In this document: positions 22,201 through 34,600 of the stretch, one piece after another
Layout of the letters: every line of letters starts with the position of its first letter
Numbering within the stretch: the first letter of the stretch is position 1
Origin: Trebouxia sp. TZW2008
Taxonomy: Eukaryota > Chlorophyta > Trebouxiophyceae > Trebouxiales > Trebouxiaceae
Length of the DNA: 64,000 nt
Direction of reading: 5' to 3'
Assembly: GCA_002118135.1 (NCBI GenBank)
Contig: BDIU01000342.1
Coordinates: 43,273 to 107,272 of the forward strand
The notes under the pieces: generated by a model
Database searches by the model: none
Told to the model about the DNA's origin: nothing
The model's input: the letters and a program-made list of their open reading frames with translations, nothing else
Program-made: the position numbers and the translations under genes

Positions 22201-23436
22201 AAGGCAAGAGGAGCTGTGCGCCATGCGTGATGTGCAACGCCTTCTCTGAGGCACTAGCATGGTTGTCAGGGCCTGCTGAGTACAGGTCACACCGCTCGAC
22301 AAAGACGTGCTGCCAACCAGACTTGTATGCCCAGCCCCTGCAGAAGCACGTGATTGACTAGGAATGATATTGGAATATGATGTTTGGAGCTGTATCATTG
22401 ATGTTATTTCATGTGGTGTGTCAGTTGCAGGTATGTGAAATAAGTTTGCATCCCTTGACATTCAGCTGATAATGCTGTTGCACGCCCACAAATGGGACAT
22501 GCATGCCCACAGAATGCAACTCATAGGCAGCATGGCTCGGCAAGCAGAGTTGAAGGCAGAGCTGTAACTCAGCTTGCATAGGTTGCCAACAGATGAACAC
22601 TGCACACATGCGAAACAGTTACTCACCTGAAGACGGTGCCAGTTGCAGTGGCACACACCATCTGCTCAGCATCCCACAGCACATGCGGCATGTCGGGCAC
22701 AGCTTGCAGCCTGTCCATATCAGGCAGCTTGGACAGTGTTGACACACTTGACTTCAGCGCACTACCAGCAGCATTTTGAGCAATCTTCTTGGCACAAGAG
22801 TGCAAGAAAGCGTGCTGCATGATGGCACTGTCATTGCTTCTCTTGTAGGGTCATGGACTAGGAGAGTTTGCAGGAAGGAGACAACGAGGGTGTCTCCAGT
22901 AGCCAGCTGCAGCATCTGCCACACATCTGCCATACCAGCCTCCTGTGCAGCAAGAATCACCGTCGCACTGAACCTGCTTCTGTCAAGCAAGTATTGAAAC
23001 ATCTAGCTTGCCCAGAACATCTTGTATTCAGATCAGAAGCAAACGACAGATGCAGAACACAACGCAACATGTACGTGTGAGGGCAGCATGCTGACATCAT
23101 ACTCAAGCTATGCTCAGCTGAGCATGGTGTTGGCCAATAGCGAGCAGCGAGCTATCGCAATAAGCTGCTTGCTTGCAGAACACTTCACTGCCAATTGACT
23201 TTGTGCATTCATTGCGAGGCAGGAAGCTGCACTCACACATTGCATTTCCACAGACAGTTTGGTTACAACACACGCAAAACAGCAAAGTCCGGAACGCCCC
23301 ACCTTCATGTGCTGGAGGGTCTGCCGCATGCACTCCAGTGTGTCGGGGCTGTAGTCTGTAAAGCCCTCAGGAAGGGGTATGAGGGCCTCTCCAGTGGCTG
23401 CCTCATACAGTGTGGCACCCACTGACCACCAGTCCT
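19252..23436 (-). pseudogene. Two-domain protein kinase, 3' part, degraded
   Basis: The minus strand begins with the second half of a kinase domain: exon 23303-23436 (DWWSVGATLYEAATGEALIP, subdomain IX), then VVSFLQTLLVHDPTREA and, in a shifted frame, MQHAFLHSCAKKIAQNA. A second, degenerate kinase domain follows: a stretch ending FADNIHYTVIR near 22.1 kb, SKAERILIALKLLQ and MLELLHSRGHRLGAVLPDRI (21.8-21.4 kb, HRD motif lost), TAPYISGDVLYML through LGDTWSLGVVLFQLCTGRLP (20.4-20.6 kb), and HPIRQRLAEAV with a Ser/Ala-rich tail at 19252-19740. Damage: in-frame TGA at 22175-22177, frame breaks near 22835 and near 20430. The missing N-terminal half is on the opposite strand at 23699-24883. Introns carry duplicated exon copies. 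Confidence 0.68.
20505..20895 (-). repeat. Three copies of one exon of the second kinase domain
   Basis: The exon start around 20590 (SDAATAPYISGDVLYMLKM) recurs near 20758 (SNAATATALYVSGDVLSLLK) and near 20890 (ELDADIF then SDVLYMLT). The two upstream copies stop soon after and lack the conserved DTWSLG part. They include intron flanks with GATATTTGATTA-like and GAGATCTGATCA-like sequence. Confidence 0.78.
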
Positions 23437-23698
23437 CTGCAACTGGGTTGAATGCAGTGTGGACAAAGACCTCTTGTATGTTGGCGCAGGCTCACTAGAC
23501 TTCAAGCCATTGCAATCTGCCCCCAATAAACACGTAAGGGAGCCGATCCGAGAATATTATTAGTAAGAAAGGTCTGCGTGACCTGGACGGGAAGCTTTGC
23601 AGGCAGCTCTAAGCGCTGCAGCGTGCGCCCTGGTCACGAGAGACCGTCTTCCATCACTTCGGCTACAAGCGTACAGCGCGGTCATACGGCTCAGCTAG

Positions 23699-24883
23699 AT
23701 GAGTGCAATGATGCCCTCTTTCTTGAAGCGCAAGCGCGAACGATCTCGCAAAGCTGGCGATGGTCGACCACTGTTCGCGCGGCACAATGAGGTTGAGGTG
23801 TCAGATACTGACAAGGGCGTCTTCTGGCCCGTAGATGGTATACTGCTGGGTAAGGGCGTCACGGGATCCGTTCACAGGTGCTGGCCTGCCACCTTTTCTA
23901 GCTTTGCAGCTGCTTCGTATTGATTTTAATGGCTAACATGATCACTTGGCATAGGCATTGGAGACGGCAAGGGGCTGACATGCACCCAGTAGCACTCAAA
24001 GTCAGCCAATGGCCCAAATGAGGGCGGCCCTATGCCTTGTGATCATATTAAGAGGCTCAGGCAGGCAGCTATAGACGAAGTAGTCTACTTGACCGAGCTT
24101 CAGGATGTGCCCGGCATAGTTCAGCTGCAAGGGGAGGCTATCTTGAAGAAGGCGCTCTGTAGCGGCGCCCATGACGTACGACAAGTAACGATTCTGCTCC
24201 TGGCTTACTAGTTGCAACACCAAGTTGCTGACTGCTATATGCTGCTACAGGATGCCGTCGGGGCCTACACTTGGGCAGGTCATTGATGCCAGGACACAGC
24301 CTGTAAATCTTGATTGGCTGCAGACTTTGACGTTTCAGCTCTGTCAGGTGAGTCAAATGCAAGATGGGTTCCCCAGTGTTACTGCTAGATGGTGTGTACA
24401 CTTATGACTCATGTTTGACTGCATCAGCAGACGCAAGGACTGCTCAATATGAAACTGAGGTGTGTACTAGTTTGCTGCAGACTGTCAGCGGCATGCACCA
24501 AAAGGGGATCGCTTGGAGAGACATCAAGCCATCTAACCTGATCTGCACTGGCAACTGTCCAGCAGCACTACAGCTGACAGCTGTGGACTTTGCTAGTGCC
24601 GTGCGCATACCTTCAGGTAACACAGGGTGATCTGTAATAATTCCTGACAGCACCTACACACTTCTACATGAGAACAGCTTGCTGGTCTGCCGTGCTGCTC
24701 TTGGATCACTCAACAAGAAAGCTGTGTCCCCAGTGTGGGTTGACTATGCAGATGGGTTCCTATACTAGGATGAGGCACTTGTGGCTGGCACCCCACAATA
24801 CATGGCTCCAGAGACACTTGAACCCTCCAGAGACACTTGAACCCTCCAGAGACACTTGAACCCTCCAGAGACACTTGAACCCT
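23699..24883 (+). pseudogene. Protein kinase N-terminal half, inverted relative to its 3' part
   Basis: Starts at ATG 23699 (MSAMMPSFLKRKRERSRK). Exon 1 (to 23877) ends in the glycine loop LLGKGVTGSVHR. Then come VALKVSQ (ATP-anchoring Lys), RLRQAAIDEVVYLTELQDVP, MPSGPTLGQVIDARTQPVNL (hinge and helix D, 24250-24346), GMHQKGIAWRDIKPSNLI with VDFASA in place of DFG (24481-24616), and GTPQYMAPETLEP (activation loop end). It stops exactly where the minus-strand fragment at 23436 resumes with subdomain IX. Damage: frame break near 24000, in-frame TAG at 24766-24768, a probable TAG at the hinge, and a 19-bp minisatellite that expands the APE motif. Together with 19252-23436 it would make one kinase gene. 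Confidence 0.7.
24808..24883 (+). repeat. 19-bp minisatellite, four copies
   Basis: CCAGAGACACTTGAACCCT occurs four times without interruption. The first copy is the PETLEP coding sequence of the kinase APE motif. Because 19 is not a multiple of three, the expansion destroys the frame. It ends the kinase-like sequence and so lies at or near an inversion boundary. Confidence 0.92.
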
Positions 24884-25668
24884 AGGCACTTAGTGTTTGA
24901 ATGTGGAGCATTGGCCGGGGTGCGGGTCAACTACCCTGGTTTGTTTGAGGGCTGCGGTTATAACATGCGCGCTTTTTTTGCGCAACATGATCATTTGGGG
25001 GTGTTTCACTATGTCATAGACTGCCTGAATTTCATGGACATATAGTCATTGCCACAGTGTCGCACATGTGATCAGCCTTGTTGGCTGGCTAAAACCTGTT
25101 CGTAAAATTACTCTCTCTCTTACTCTCTCTCAGGTCCTCTGTTGGTCTGCTACAGACAAAGATATTTCGTGGCTATCGATTACGCCTGCATGCTAGTCAA
25201 TTCAAAATTTTCTCAACCAAATGGGATCACGACTGTCAAATTCAAGATCTGCAGTGCATGCCTAGCATGCCATACGGTAATAATGTGCGATTTGCTTGAA
25301 AATTGTGCCTTACAACATTGGCAATGCCTTATTGCGTGCGAGTTCCAGTAAATGTTGTCTAGATCTAGATTGTCAATAGATCTATTGACACTGTCAGTCT
25401 AATCTGGTTATTCAACTGAAGCATGACCAGATCCCATTCAAGCGAATGCAAACTCTTGACCAGCAAACTTTGGATATAAGCATGACCAGAACAGTAAACA
25501 AGATGGCAAAGGGAATGCTGCCAAAGAATAGACTGCGACCACGAACATGACGCAGAAAACTTGAAAGCTCAAATGAACCAACCCGACTTGACTCAGCATG
25601 AGATGCAGAATATCCATAGCCTGCTCAAAAATGAGGCTCTAGGAACTGGAATACTTCGCGACAACAAG
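24884..25668. other. Intergenic region, no gene seen
   Basis: Contains one copy of a dispersed repeat (25021-25120) and an AT-rich near-palindromic stretch around 25358-25390 (AGATCTAGATTGTCAATAGA). Otherwise short frames only. It is the 3' flank of the large TKL kinase gene. Confidence 0.4.
25021..25120 (+). repeat. Dispersed ~100-bp repeat, copy 2
   Basis: Same orientation and near-identical to 16845-16945, down to the CT-rich end (CTCTCTCTTACTCTCTCTCAG). Unit family unknown. Confidence 0.85.
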
Positions 25669-28600
25669 TTATGCGTGTGCCTGGTGGCTCCTGACTTTGC
25701 TCACATGCTCTGATCTGACACGTCTTTTTACTGTTTGCGCAATGTTGTGCATGATGTTTGCCACATGCGCCATTGATGGCCGCTCATCTGGCTCTCTTCT
25801 CCAGCAGTCCTCCATAAGCTTCACAAGCTGCATGAACCATACAGGATCAACCTTGCATACACATACATGTGCTTGATTAAGGATTGATTGAAAGCAGCAG
25901 AAGGAAAGAAACGTCTACGCTGATAGGCATTACAATGGGAGTTTCTGTCTGTAGAGACAGCCTGGGATTGATTGGAAGCCCACTTTCAAAGTTGCGCTGC
26001 TTAACAAGTCATGTGTGCTTGCATGCATGCCATTGGGTGCAATGACTGCTTGAAGCTTGTCCATGACATTAAGCACTTCAAGCATGCTGCCTACTGCTAC
26101 AGATAACAAGAGCTTGTAGACACCAAACCCATGACCAGTAGCACAGGCAACAGCAAGGAGCTTGCCAAACCCTGGATGCACACGGATAATTTTGCAAAAA
26201 ACCTCAGCATGTGGGTGGGTTATGCAACCTCACTAGCAAGCATGTGGAGTATGATGGTGATGATGATGATGGCAATAACGACGGTCATGGCGATGATCAT
26301 GATGGCAATGGTGATTGTGAACATCATGGTGAATGACATCCACAGCATTGCTTACTCGAGGCAGCTCAGGGAGAGCAGGTTCCACTTCAGCTGGGCAGGG
26401 TAGATGGTTGCCCTCAATGACGTTGTTGAGCACATAGTAGAAGTTGTCGCGCCCATCGTCCACAGAGCCATCCTCAGCCATATCTCGCCAGGGCACACCT
26501 ACAAGCGTACAGATGTGTCACCGTACGTTTGATTTGCTTGTTGAAACAGCAATCTATGAATCTACGGATGCTCCAGTTTCAAGACAGCAAAGCAGGATCA
26601 AAGTGGCTCAGGCTTATACCCACACAACAGATGAAGAAAGAGGTGATGGCCTGACGAGTTACTTGTGCCAAACTTTCATGCTGAGTGAAATGCGTGCAAA
26701 ATATGCCCCTGAGCAGCTGCACAGGTGCAATGGCGTAAGGACTCACCATTTGTACCACATCTGCACAGCTCATGCTCCAAAGCATTTAATGTCAGAGCTG
26801 GACGCATGCAGAACAATGTGACAATCAGTCAGGTGACACTCAAATCAGGCAAAGACCGCATTGCAAAGCAGACACAGACACTAGTGCGCAAAATTCCCAA
26901 TGCACACGGCTCACAGAACACACATGCAAAGGCTTTGTTGGTGTGCATACCTAGCGTGATGAGCTCCCAGAGGATGACCCCAAACGAGAATACGTCTGCT
27001 GATTTGCCGTAGCGTTTACCCTGCAGCCTCTCAGGAGCGCTCCAGGCAGGGGAGTTCAGGGTGGCACTGGGCTCCACCATATCTGTCTTCAGCGCCCTAG
27101 CCAAATTGAAGTCACACACCTGCGCACATGTAGCAAGCTCTGCAGCTGCCAAGCATATGCTGACAAGTCTGTTTCATCTTTGATATGATACGGGAACAAG
27201 GGTTGCAGTGGCGGCAATGATTTGCCTAAATAGCATGTTCCAAACAGTCAAGATTTGAAAAGACCAAACAGCAAGTGCTCCTCACAGCAGAAACCATACA
27301 GTGCAAGGCGGCTCCGCTGATGTAAAAAGGCGCATGTTTCAGAGCTCATGCAATACTAGATCCATTGCAGCAGATCATGCAGATGACAACAGATACGCAG
27401 ACTGGTGTCAGTGACATACCTTAGCTTCCCACTTGTCGGTGACAAGCAAGTTGTTGGAGGTGAGGTCCCGGTGCACCACATTGTGGCTGTGCATGAACTC
27501 TACGGCAGCAGCTGCCTGATGCGCCAGCTCCAACCGGGTCTGCCACTGGTGATACAACCTGAAGCCTGGAGATGCCTGCAAACACAACAGCCGCCACCTC
27601 AATATACTTCAAGAAATGACATCGCTTGTGTTTCACTGGAATTACTGCCATCAGATACATCTGGATGAGCCTTGAATTGCAGCAACTTGAGTTCAGCAAG
27701 GTCACAAAGCAAAAGCAGCAGTAGGACTGATTGTGCGCTGCATTACCACTACGCATGAACACATGCTGAAGCACTGCAGTCGGAATGTTGCTTCGGCTGC
27801 TGATACAAGACAAAGAATGCGAGAGCGTTGTAGGTGATGAAGCAGTTGACAACATGACGTTGGCCTGAACCAGTGCAAGGCAAGGATGTGCCTTTCAACT
27901 GATCTTGACTTTGGCCATCTGAGGAGAGGTGGGGCAGGCAGCTCCAGAGCGCGCATCAGGTGGCATGGGTCATGAAGACAGTGCTGAGCGCATGCTAAAT
28001 CACTGCGATTGATGCAATGGCAATAAGCTCAGCTGATGATGCCGTGCACAGATACAGCACTGCGCATGTGCTGCAACGATCCAGTCAATGCAGTGCTTGG
28101 TGACTGACCTTCGCTTTCGCCATTTCAGAGGAGGTGGGGCAGGCAGCTCCAGAGCGCACATCAAGGGGCAGGTGGGCCACATGACGCGCCTGCTCTATGA
28201 GCTTGTAGAAGCTGCCCAGGCGGCACAGCTCCATCACAATGGCCAATGTCACTCCGCATACATCTGAGTCTGAGTCCTGCATTCCCAGGCAGACAACTTG
28301 ACGCAGAACGCAAGGGAATACCACGGCGCCAAAGATGATACCCACAGCTGTGCTTACTGCTGAAACCCTGACGCATATGCTCAGTCGAAGCTTAAATGGC
28401 AGGACTGGTCTGAGCTTGTGACAAGAACACAGGACGCAGGCTGGCATGCACAGGTCAGTTCAACATACAATTGAACAGTCATGTCCAACGGAGAGCCTGC
28501 GTAATCTCAGACACTCAGGGGGAACAGGTGATGCTGAACACATCAGGTGAGGCTGATTGCTGATGAAAACCGGCACAGCATACCTGCAGGTGAGGATGCT

Positions 28601-31600
28601 GAGCTGTGGAGTCTGCAATGAAGTGGCGAGGGATCTGACAGCAAGCTCCAATGAAGCGCACAATGTTTGGGTGGAAAGACAGCTTCCTCTGCAGGTCCAC
28701 CTCCTGCTTGAACAGGTGCAGCGCCTTGTTGTTCAGTCCTGCAGCCACAGACTGTTTAGACTAAACCCTGAACCCTTGCCAACTGTGAACATGTTTGTTC
28801 AGCTCTGCCAACACAAGGCAGCATGCACTGGTCTACATGGGGAATTCATTTACAAAGGTCCTATTGACAGACAGTACAAATCTCAAACAGATAATGCTGA
28901 CTGCAAGCAATGCACTTGTAGACCGCTCTCTGCCATGCATGGGTCCTTCGAAACAAAGGCAAATCTGACCAACAAGTCAAAAGCTCCAGAAGCGTGTAAC
29001 AGGATACTCAGACTGACAAGGTGCTGGTGGCACAAGAAGAGCAAGGGTGATGGGAGTATCGACAAACCTGTACAGCGGTCAACATTGATGATCTTGACGG
29101 CCATGGGGGCACTGTGGTACCAGCCCTCATACACCTGCCCAAAGCTGCCCTGCCCTAGCTTGGTCACCAGCGTTGGCTTGATCTCCTCCCAACACAACTG
29201 CACAGAAAGCATTGAGACAGTTATGAATCATGACGAGGCAGACACACAACATGCACCTCGAGAAGGATCTCTTGAAAGCATGGTGTCTGATGCAGGCAGT
29301 GCAGTGTTGCTTCAGATATACACTGCACATACATTTGCACAGCTGCATAAGTCTCAAATAGTCCCCACGCACACAGCAGTCTGGACTGATATGTAGTTTT
29401 GAGGCTTAAGGTTTGGTATCATGCCTGTTGAAATAAGCTACTGCATATAGCGCTGTCAGCCAAATGTCTTCAGCAGCAAATGATGCATAAATTTATGACA
29501 AGGCTCACCTGCCAGAAAGGGTCATCATCCCACAACAGGCTGAAGCCGCTATCACTACAGCTGCCGCTCTGCAATGGTCCGCTCTGGTCACTTGGCCTCA
29601 AGCTGAACTCAGAAGAGTCAGGCAAAGCCAAAGGAGTGTTGGGACTGGTGGGAGGGGCAGTCTTGTCCCAAGTGACCTGCTTTTGCTTACTGGTGGCAGC
29701 TTGCTTGTTGGGCCCACCAGGGCTGAGCGTGGAAGCACCCTGACCAGGGGCAGGGGCTGCTTGAGATGAGGTGGTGTCTGTGGCATTGGGAAGGGCTGTT
29801 GCGCGATCGCTGGGGCCTGCCCTGGGGGCGGCTGGCGAACCTGCCCTTGCCTGCTCAGGCTGCTGTGTCTGCACATGTTGGCCATTGTCTGTCACCTGAT
29901 GGCTGGAGCGCCTGCTTGTGGGGAACTCTTTGATCTTGGAAGGTGACAATGGCTTGGTGAATGAAGGCAGGGTGTCCAGATTGATGGCTTTGAAAGGGGA
30001 AGCAAGCAGGTCCTGATGGGCAGCAGCTGCCTTTCGATCAGCTGCAGCTTGAACCTCTTCCTGACTCATTTGTGGGTCTCGGTTTTCTGTCCCTACTGAG
30101 GAGTCAGCACCATTTTGAGACGCTGACTCATCATCCTCACTGGGACCAGTAGTGCCGTCAGAAGTTGAGGCATGATCCTGGAAAGGCGTGTGCTGATGCT
30201 GATGCTGACTAGAGAGCTGGTCAAGCTGTGCTTCTTCACCTCGTGTGACTGCGTGAGGAATTGCTTGTGCCTCTTTGCCCTTTCCTGACTGTTGCCCAGC
30301 AGGCAATGACGGCCTAGCAGACTCAGCCTTGCGGCTAAAAGACCAAGACTTCTGTGATGCAAAGGGACTCAGCTGCTGCGCAGTAGCTGCCTGGGACGCT
30401 GGCTGAATACCACTGGCAGCTGTCTCAGAAGTTGCAGGGGGCTCGTCTTGCCGACTAGGGCTGTCACCACGGCCTCTGCCCCTGCCCCTGCCCCTGCCCC
30501 TACCCCTGCCCCGGCCCCTTCCTCGCTGGTGGTCATGCCTGTGTCTATCCCTATAGTGAGGATGCCGATGTGAGCTGCTTTGAGCGCTGCTTTGCCCACC
30601 ATTGCACTGCGCATTGCTGTTGGAGTCAGTATTGGCAGCAGCCATGGACGCATAAGACGGTGGCACTGACTTCTGTGTCAAGCTCTGTTCCTGCAGAGGT
30701 TGAATTTGGCCAGAGCTGCTAGCAGCGTCAGCCAACATGCTTAACTGTTGAGCTGATTTTGCTGGAAGCCCATTGGGCTGAGGATGCTGTTGGGCAGGCA
30801 TCTGAAAGCCTTGCTGCCTTTGAGCAGGTGTATCAGGCTCCCTGTAGTGGTCTGCTTGTCTAGGCACTGCACTGGGAGCAGCAGGCATTGGCCTGTGTAC
30901 CTGCCCATTGAGCCCAGAAAGCCTGCTCATAGCGCTGCTTTTCAAGCTAGCAGTCAATTGGGAGCTCTGAGAGGTGATTGCTGGAGGCTGCTGCCGATTG
31001 AGGGCTGCCGCTGCCTTGGCTGAAGGGGCTGGTGGAGGTCTGGAAGGCCCATTCTGTGCAAAAGTCCCTGGCTTGGCAGACCCTGGAGCGACGTTGCCTG
31101 TAGGGGCAAGGGCAGGCCTGTTTGGTGCAGCCCCACTGGATGAAGAAGATGGCTGAGTGGGGTTTCTGGTGGATATGGTGGGTTTTGCGGAGGAGGTTGG
31201 GCGTACAGGCCTTGACACTGTCGGCTTGGGTGCATCAGGTCCTGCACAGAATCAGCTGTTTGGCATCAGCATGAACAAGTCAATCATAGTACTGTTAAAA
31301 CTTTGCCCATTCACCTGCATGATGCAGTTTGCCAGGTGAGCTCGGCCAAGCGGCAGAATTGGTCCTAAGGCGTGACAAAGCTGTAGCACAGCAAGTGACA
31401 GGCAAAGGCAAATAAACAGCAGAAACAACAATTCCAGCTCAAACTGTAATCTGATGCATCCGAGACTTTATAGACTCAAAGCTGACGACGAATGTATGCC
31501 TCTGGGTTGCATGAAAGCAATGCCAGCCAACCACCTTAAGTCGACTCATTTTGCATACCTTCAAATCTGCGGCGCTTGAGCAGCTGGCGCACATGAAGAA

Positions 31601-34600
31601 TAGCATTCACCAGCTCATCTGTGCATTTCTTGATTGCATCAAACTGCACCAGGCCATTCTCATTCTGCCCCAACAGCGATGTATCCAGATCTCGCACAAA
31701 CTTGAGAGCCTGCAATGCACATGATAGTTTGAACAATGCAAGCAAACACTAAAGATCAATGAAGTGGAAAAGAGCTCAAAACCTGATTCAGCAAGGATGA
31801 TGTTCTTGAGATCATTGCAGAAACAACAACTGTCATACACAGCACGCTTCTTTGACGGTACAGAACGTGACAAACTGACAAAGCCCGCAGATTCTGGCAA
31901 TAATTGATACAACTTTGTGCAATACAGCGCAGCACACTACAGCTGCATACACCACAAAAGCAGCACGGCTTGACAGTGTAAGCTACAGATTGTTTGAGGC
32001 CACGCAGCACAGCGCAGCACAGCAGGTTTGAATGCAGCACAGGGTAGTGTGGCTCACATGGCAGGCCTGCTCCTCAAGAAGCTCCAGAGCCCAGCAAGCC
32101 AGCAGCTGAGGGCCCTTGCACAAGCGCCCCACCCGTACTGTGCCTGTGGCTGCTAGGGAGTAGAAGGCTGAGGACAGGCTGTCTATCAGCTCCTCTACAT
32201 CACTATCAGGCTCTGCTAGGTATTCCTCACCTTCAAACTCCACTAAGCCTGTAGACCATAACAGTGACAGGTCAGGCATACATCTGGAACTGCAGTGATG
32301 ATTTTGCTGGAGTGAATTGTGCAATTTCAGCGCCTTGACACATTTCTGCTGACTCATGACAGACTACTATTCACAGCACGGCTTCCCATGCAGTTAGGCG
32401 GGTTTGCGCCTCTGCTTCAGTCGGGCACGCCAACCAAGAGCCACCAATGATGCTCAAAACCACAAAAATGAGAGCATTTGCAACAAATCTATGGATCTGC
32501 AGACTGTTGAGGGCTGCTCGCAATGGCTGCATCACAGGTGCTAGCGCAATCACACTTTCATGAACAACAAAGGCATCCATAGGCTGATGTGCAGAGCTAC
32601 TGTGTGCACATGAAAGGCCTGTATGCCATACTTGAATCATTCAGAGTGGTGGTGGCAGCCTGTTCAGCGCTGTGCAGCATGGCTGTGAGGGTGCCAGGGA
32701 ACCATGCTTGTGCTTGTAGGTCTTCGTCACTCACTGAGGGCGCTTGGCAGGGGCCAGAAGTAGGGCTTCTGCCCCAAACGCCCCCACCTGCACAGTCAGC
32801 ATGATGTCATGAGCTTTCAGCATGACCTACTTGTTCAGACCACAGCTGCAGATGGAGGAAAACACGATGACGCATGACAGGCATGCAAGTGCAACAAAGC
32901 TCGCCGTTTTGTTTGTCAAGGACTCTAGAGTCAAAAGCCAGGAAAAATCTCTGCTGACAGGCCATGCTGCCAAGTGCATTGCTTTGTGGCCCAAGTGGCT
33001 TCATTACTGATAGACTGCTCACAGTACAATGCTTGGAGTCTTACATACTACTGTCTATATGCCGTCCTGTGCTGAAAAATTCTTCTGCTACTTTCAAACT
33101 ATCTAAATCCGAGAATGTCTTGCAGAATAGCTTGGCATTCTCCGTCTTTGACAGCTTGAATGCAGCAGAGGTGCTTTCAGACACTGGGCGTCCTCCAAGC
33201 AAATGTTCTGCAAGGTTCAAAGTCTCCACGCAGCTATCAAGAGCCCACAAGTAGCCATCTAAAAACATGGAGGTCAGCCTGATGACAGGGCTGCTGCTTA
33301 CCGTGAGTCATGCCCAGGTCAGAATCTGGGCTGATGCTGTGGTTGTCAAGCTGGTCTGGTGCAGCCTGTGTTTGCATGGCCTCTGCCAGCTGAGCTGCCT
33401 TGAGGAACACTTGACACCATTCCCTACAGTGCAGTGCAGTGCAGTGCGTGAGATAGTTGACAGAGGCATCTGAGAATTTTTTGGAGTGCTAGCTGCTGAT
33501 GCTGATTTGGGTCGTTGTGAGGAACATATGCAAGTAACAAATCCACACAAGTATAAATGTCAAAGGAGCAGAGATGCCCAGCAGGAGAGATGGTTACTGG
33601 ACAATGCAAATATCGACAAATGTGCATATGCATCAAGAAAGGTCTCTCAATCTCAACGCCCCTTACAGCCTGCAGCCAGCAGTGTTTCAAAAAGAGACCA
33701 CCTGAAATGCAGCAAGGTGTTGCTGAAGCAGTCTTTTGCCTCACACTGGCTTTGTCACACAACAGCAAAATCCTGCAGACAAGCCCAAAAGGGCTGACAC
33801 CAAAAGGAGCACACCTGTGCGCCTCGCTGCGTAGGTGTTGCCAGGTGATGGTGATGGCGTGCGTGGCGTGCTGACACTGTTCCCAACACGACTGCAGCTG
33901 CCTGGCTCTAACATTGGTCTCATGGGCACTCCTGCCCCCTGTACAAGACACAGCAATGCAATGTGGATGCCTATATCAACTGCCTGGCGGGTTGCTGACC
34001 AGCCCTAGCAACATAATGAAGTAAGCAACCCAGTTGTTGCAAGCTGCTGCAGTGTGACAGCCTTGTTTGATAACCGTGCAACTGATTTCCTGTGCACATG
34101 AGAAAACCCCAGACGTCAACAGTAGCTGAATCACATTGAGGCAGAGCCAGTTTTTGACAGCTCATGTCTTTTCTGTTGCGTGCAACAGCTTTGCGGGTTC
34201 CATAGTGCCATGCAGTGCGTTTGCTTCCAATGTATAGAGTGTCACAGCTTACCTAGGCCAGATGCGAGACAGTCAGGACACAGCACAGCCTCCTGTAGCC
34301 GCATGGTAGCATCAAAGCCAGCCATCACAACCTCCAGAGCAGGGCGGCCCAGGCCCAGCCCCAGGGCAGGGCCATTGGTGGTCACCAGCCCTGTCAAAAC
34401 GGAGTCAAAAGGGAGTCAAGGAGTCAGCCAAGCAACAAGGACACTGGCATCAAACAGCAAGCTTATAGTCAGTATCTGAAGTGCAGCAAGTTTCGGCTGT
34501 ACAGAGCTCACATGCTTGCCCCACGTTTGCTTCAGGCTCTATAGAGACCAGGGTCAAAAGATTGTGTCTTGATGTAGGCAGCGCACAGAGGGTCAAATGG

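Noticed and set aside
24766..24768. In-frame TAG in an otherwise good kinase exon as evidence of a code where TAG means Gln (known in some ulvophyte algae)
   Set aside because: RSP4/6, VPS2, DUF760 and the large coiled-coil gene all end at TAG in exactly the expected C-terminal position, and the same kinase has frameshifts and a TGA. Pseudogene decay is the simpler reading.
26233..26340. His-rich protein tail on the minus strand of the TKL kinase
   Set aside because: It follows a clear GTAAGC donor after LPELPR, and the next kinase exon joins elsewhere; the His run is a simple repeat in an intron.
29470..31218. 582-codon frame as a separate single-exon gene
   Set aside because: The open frame extends upstream of its first ATG to a splice acceptor at 31242 in phase with the exon at 31559-31712, and its 3' end has a GTGAGC donor leading into the kinase exons.
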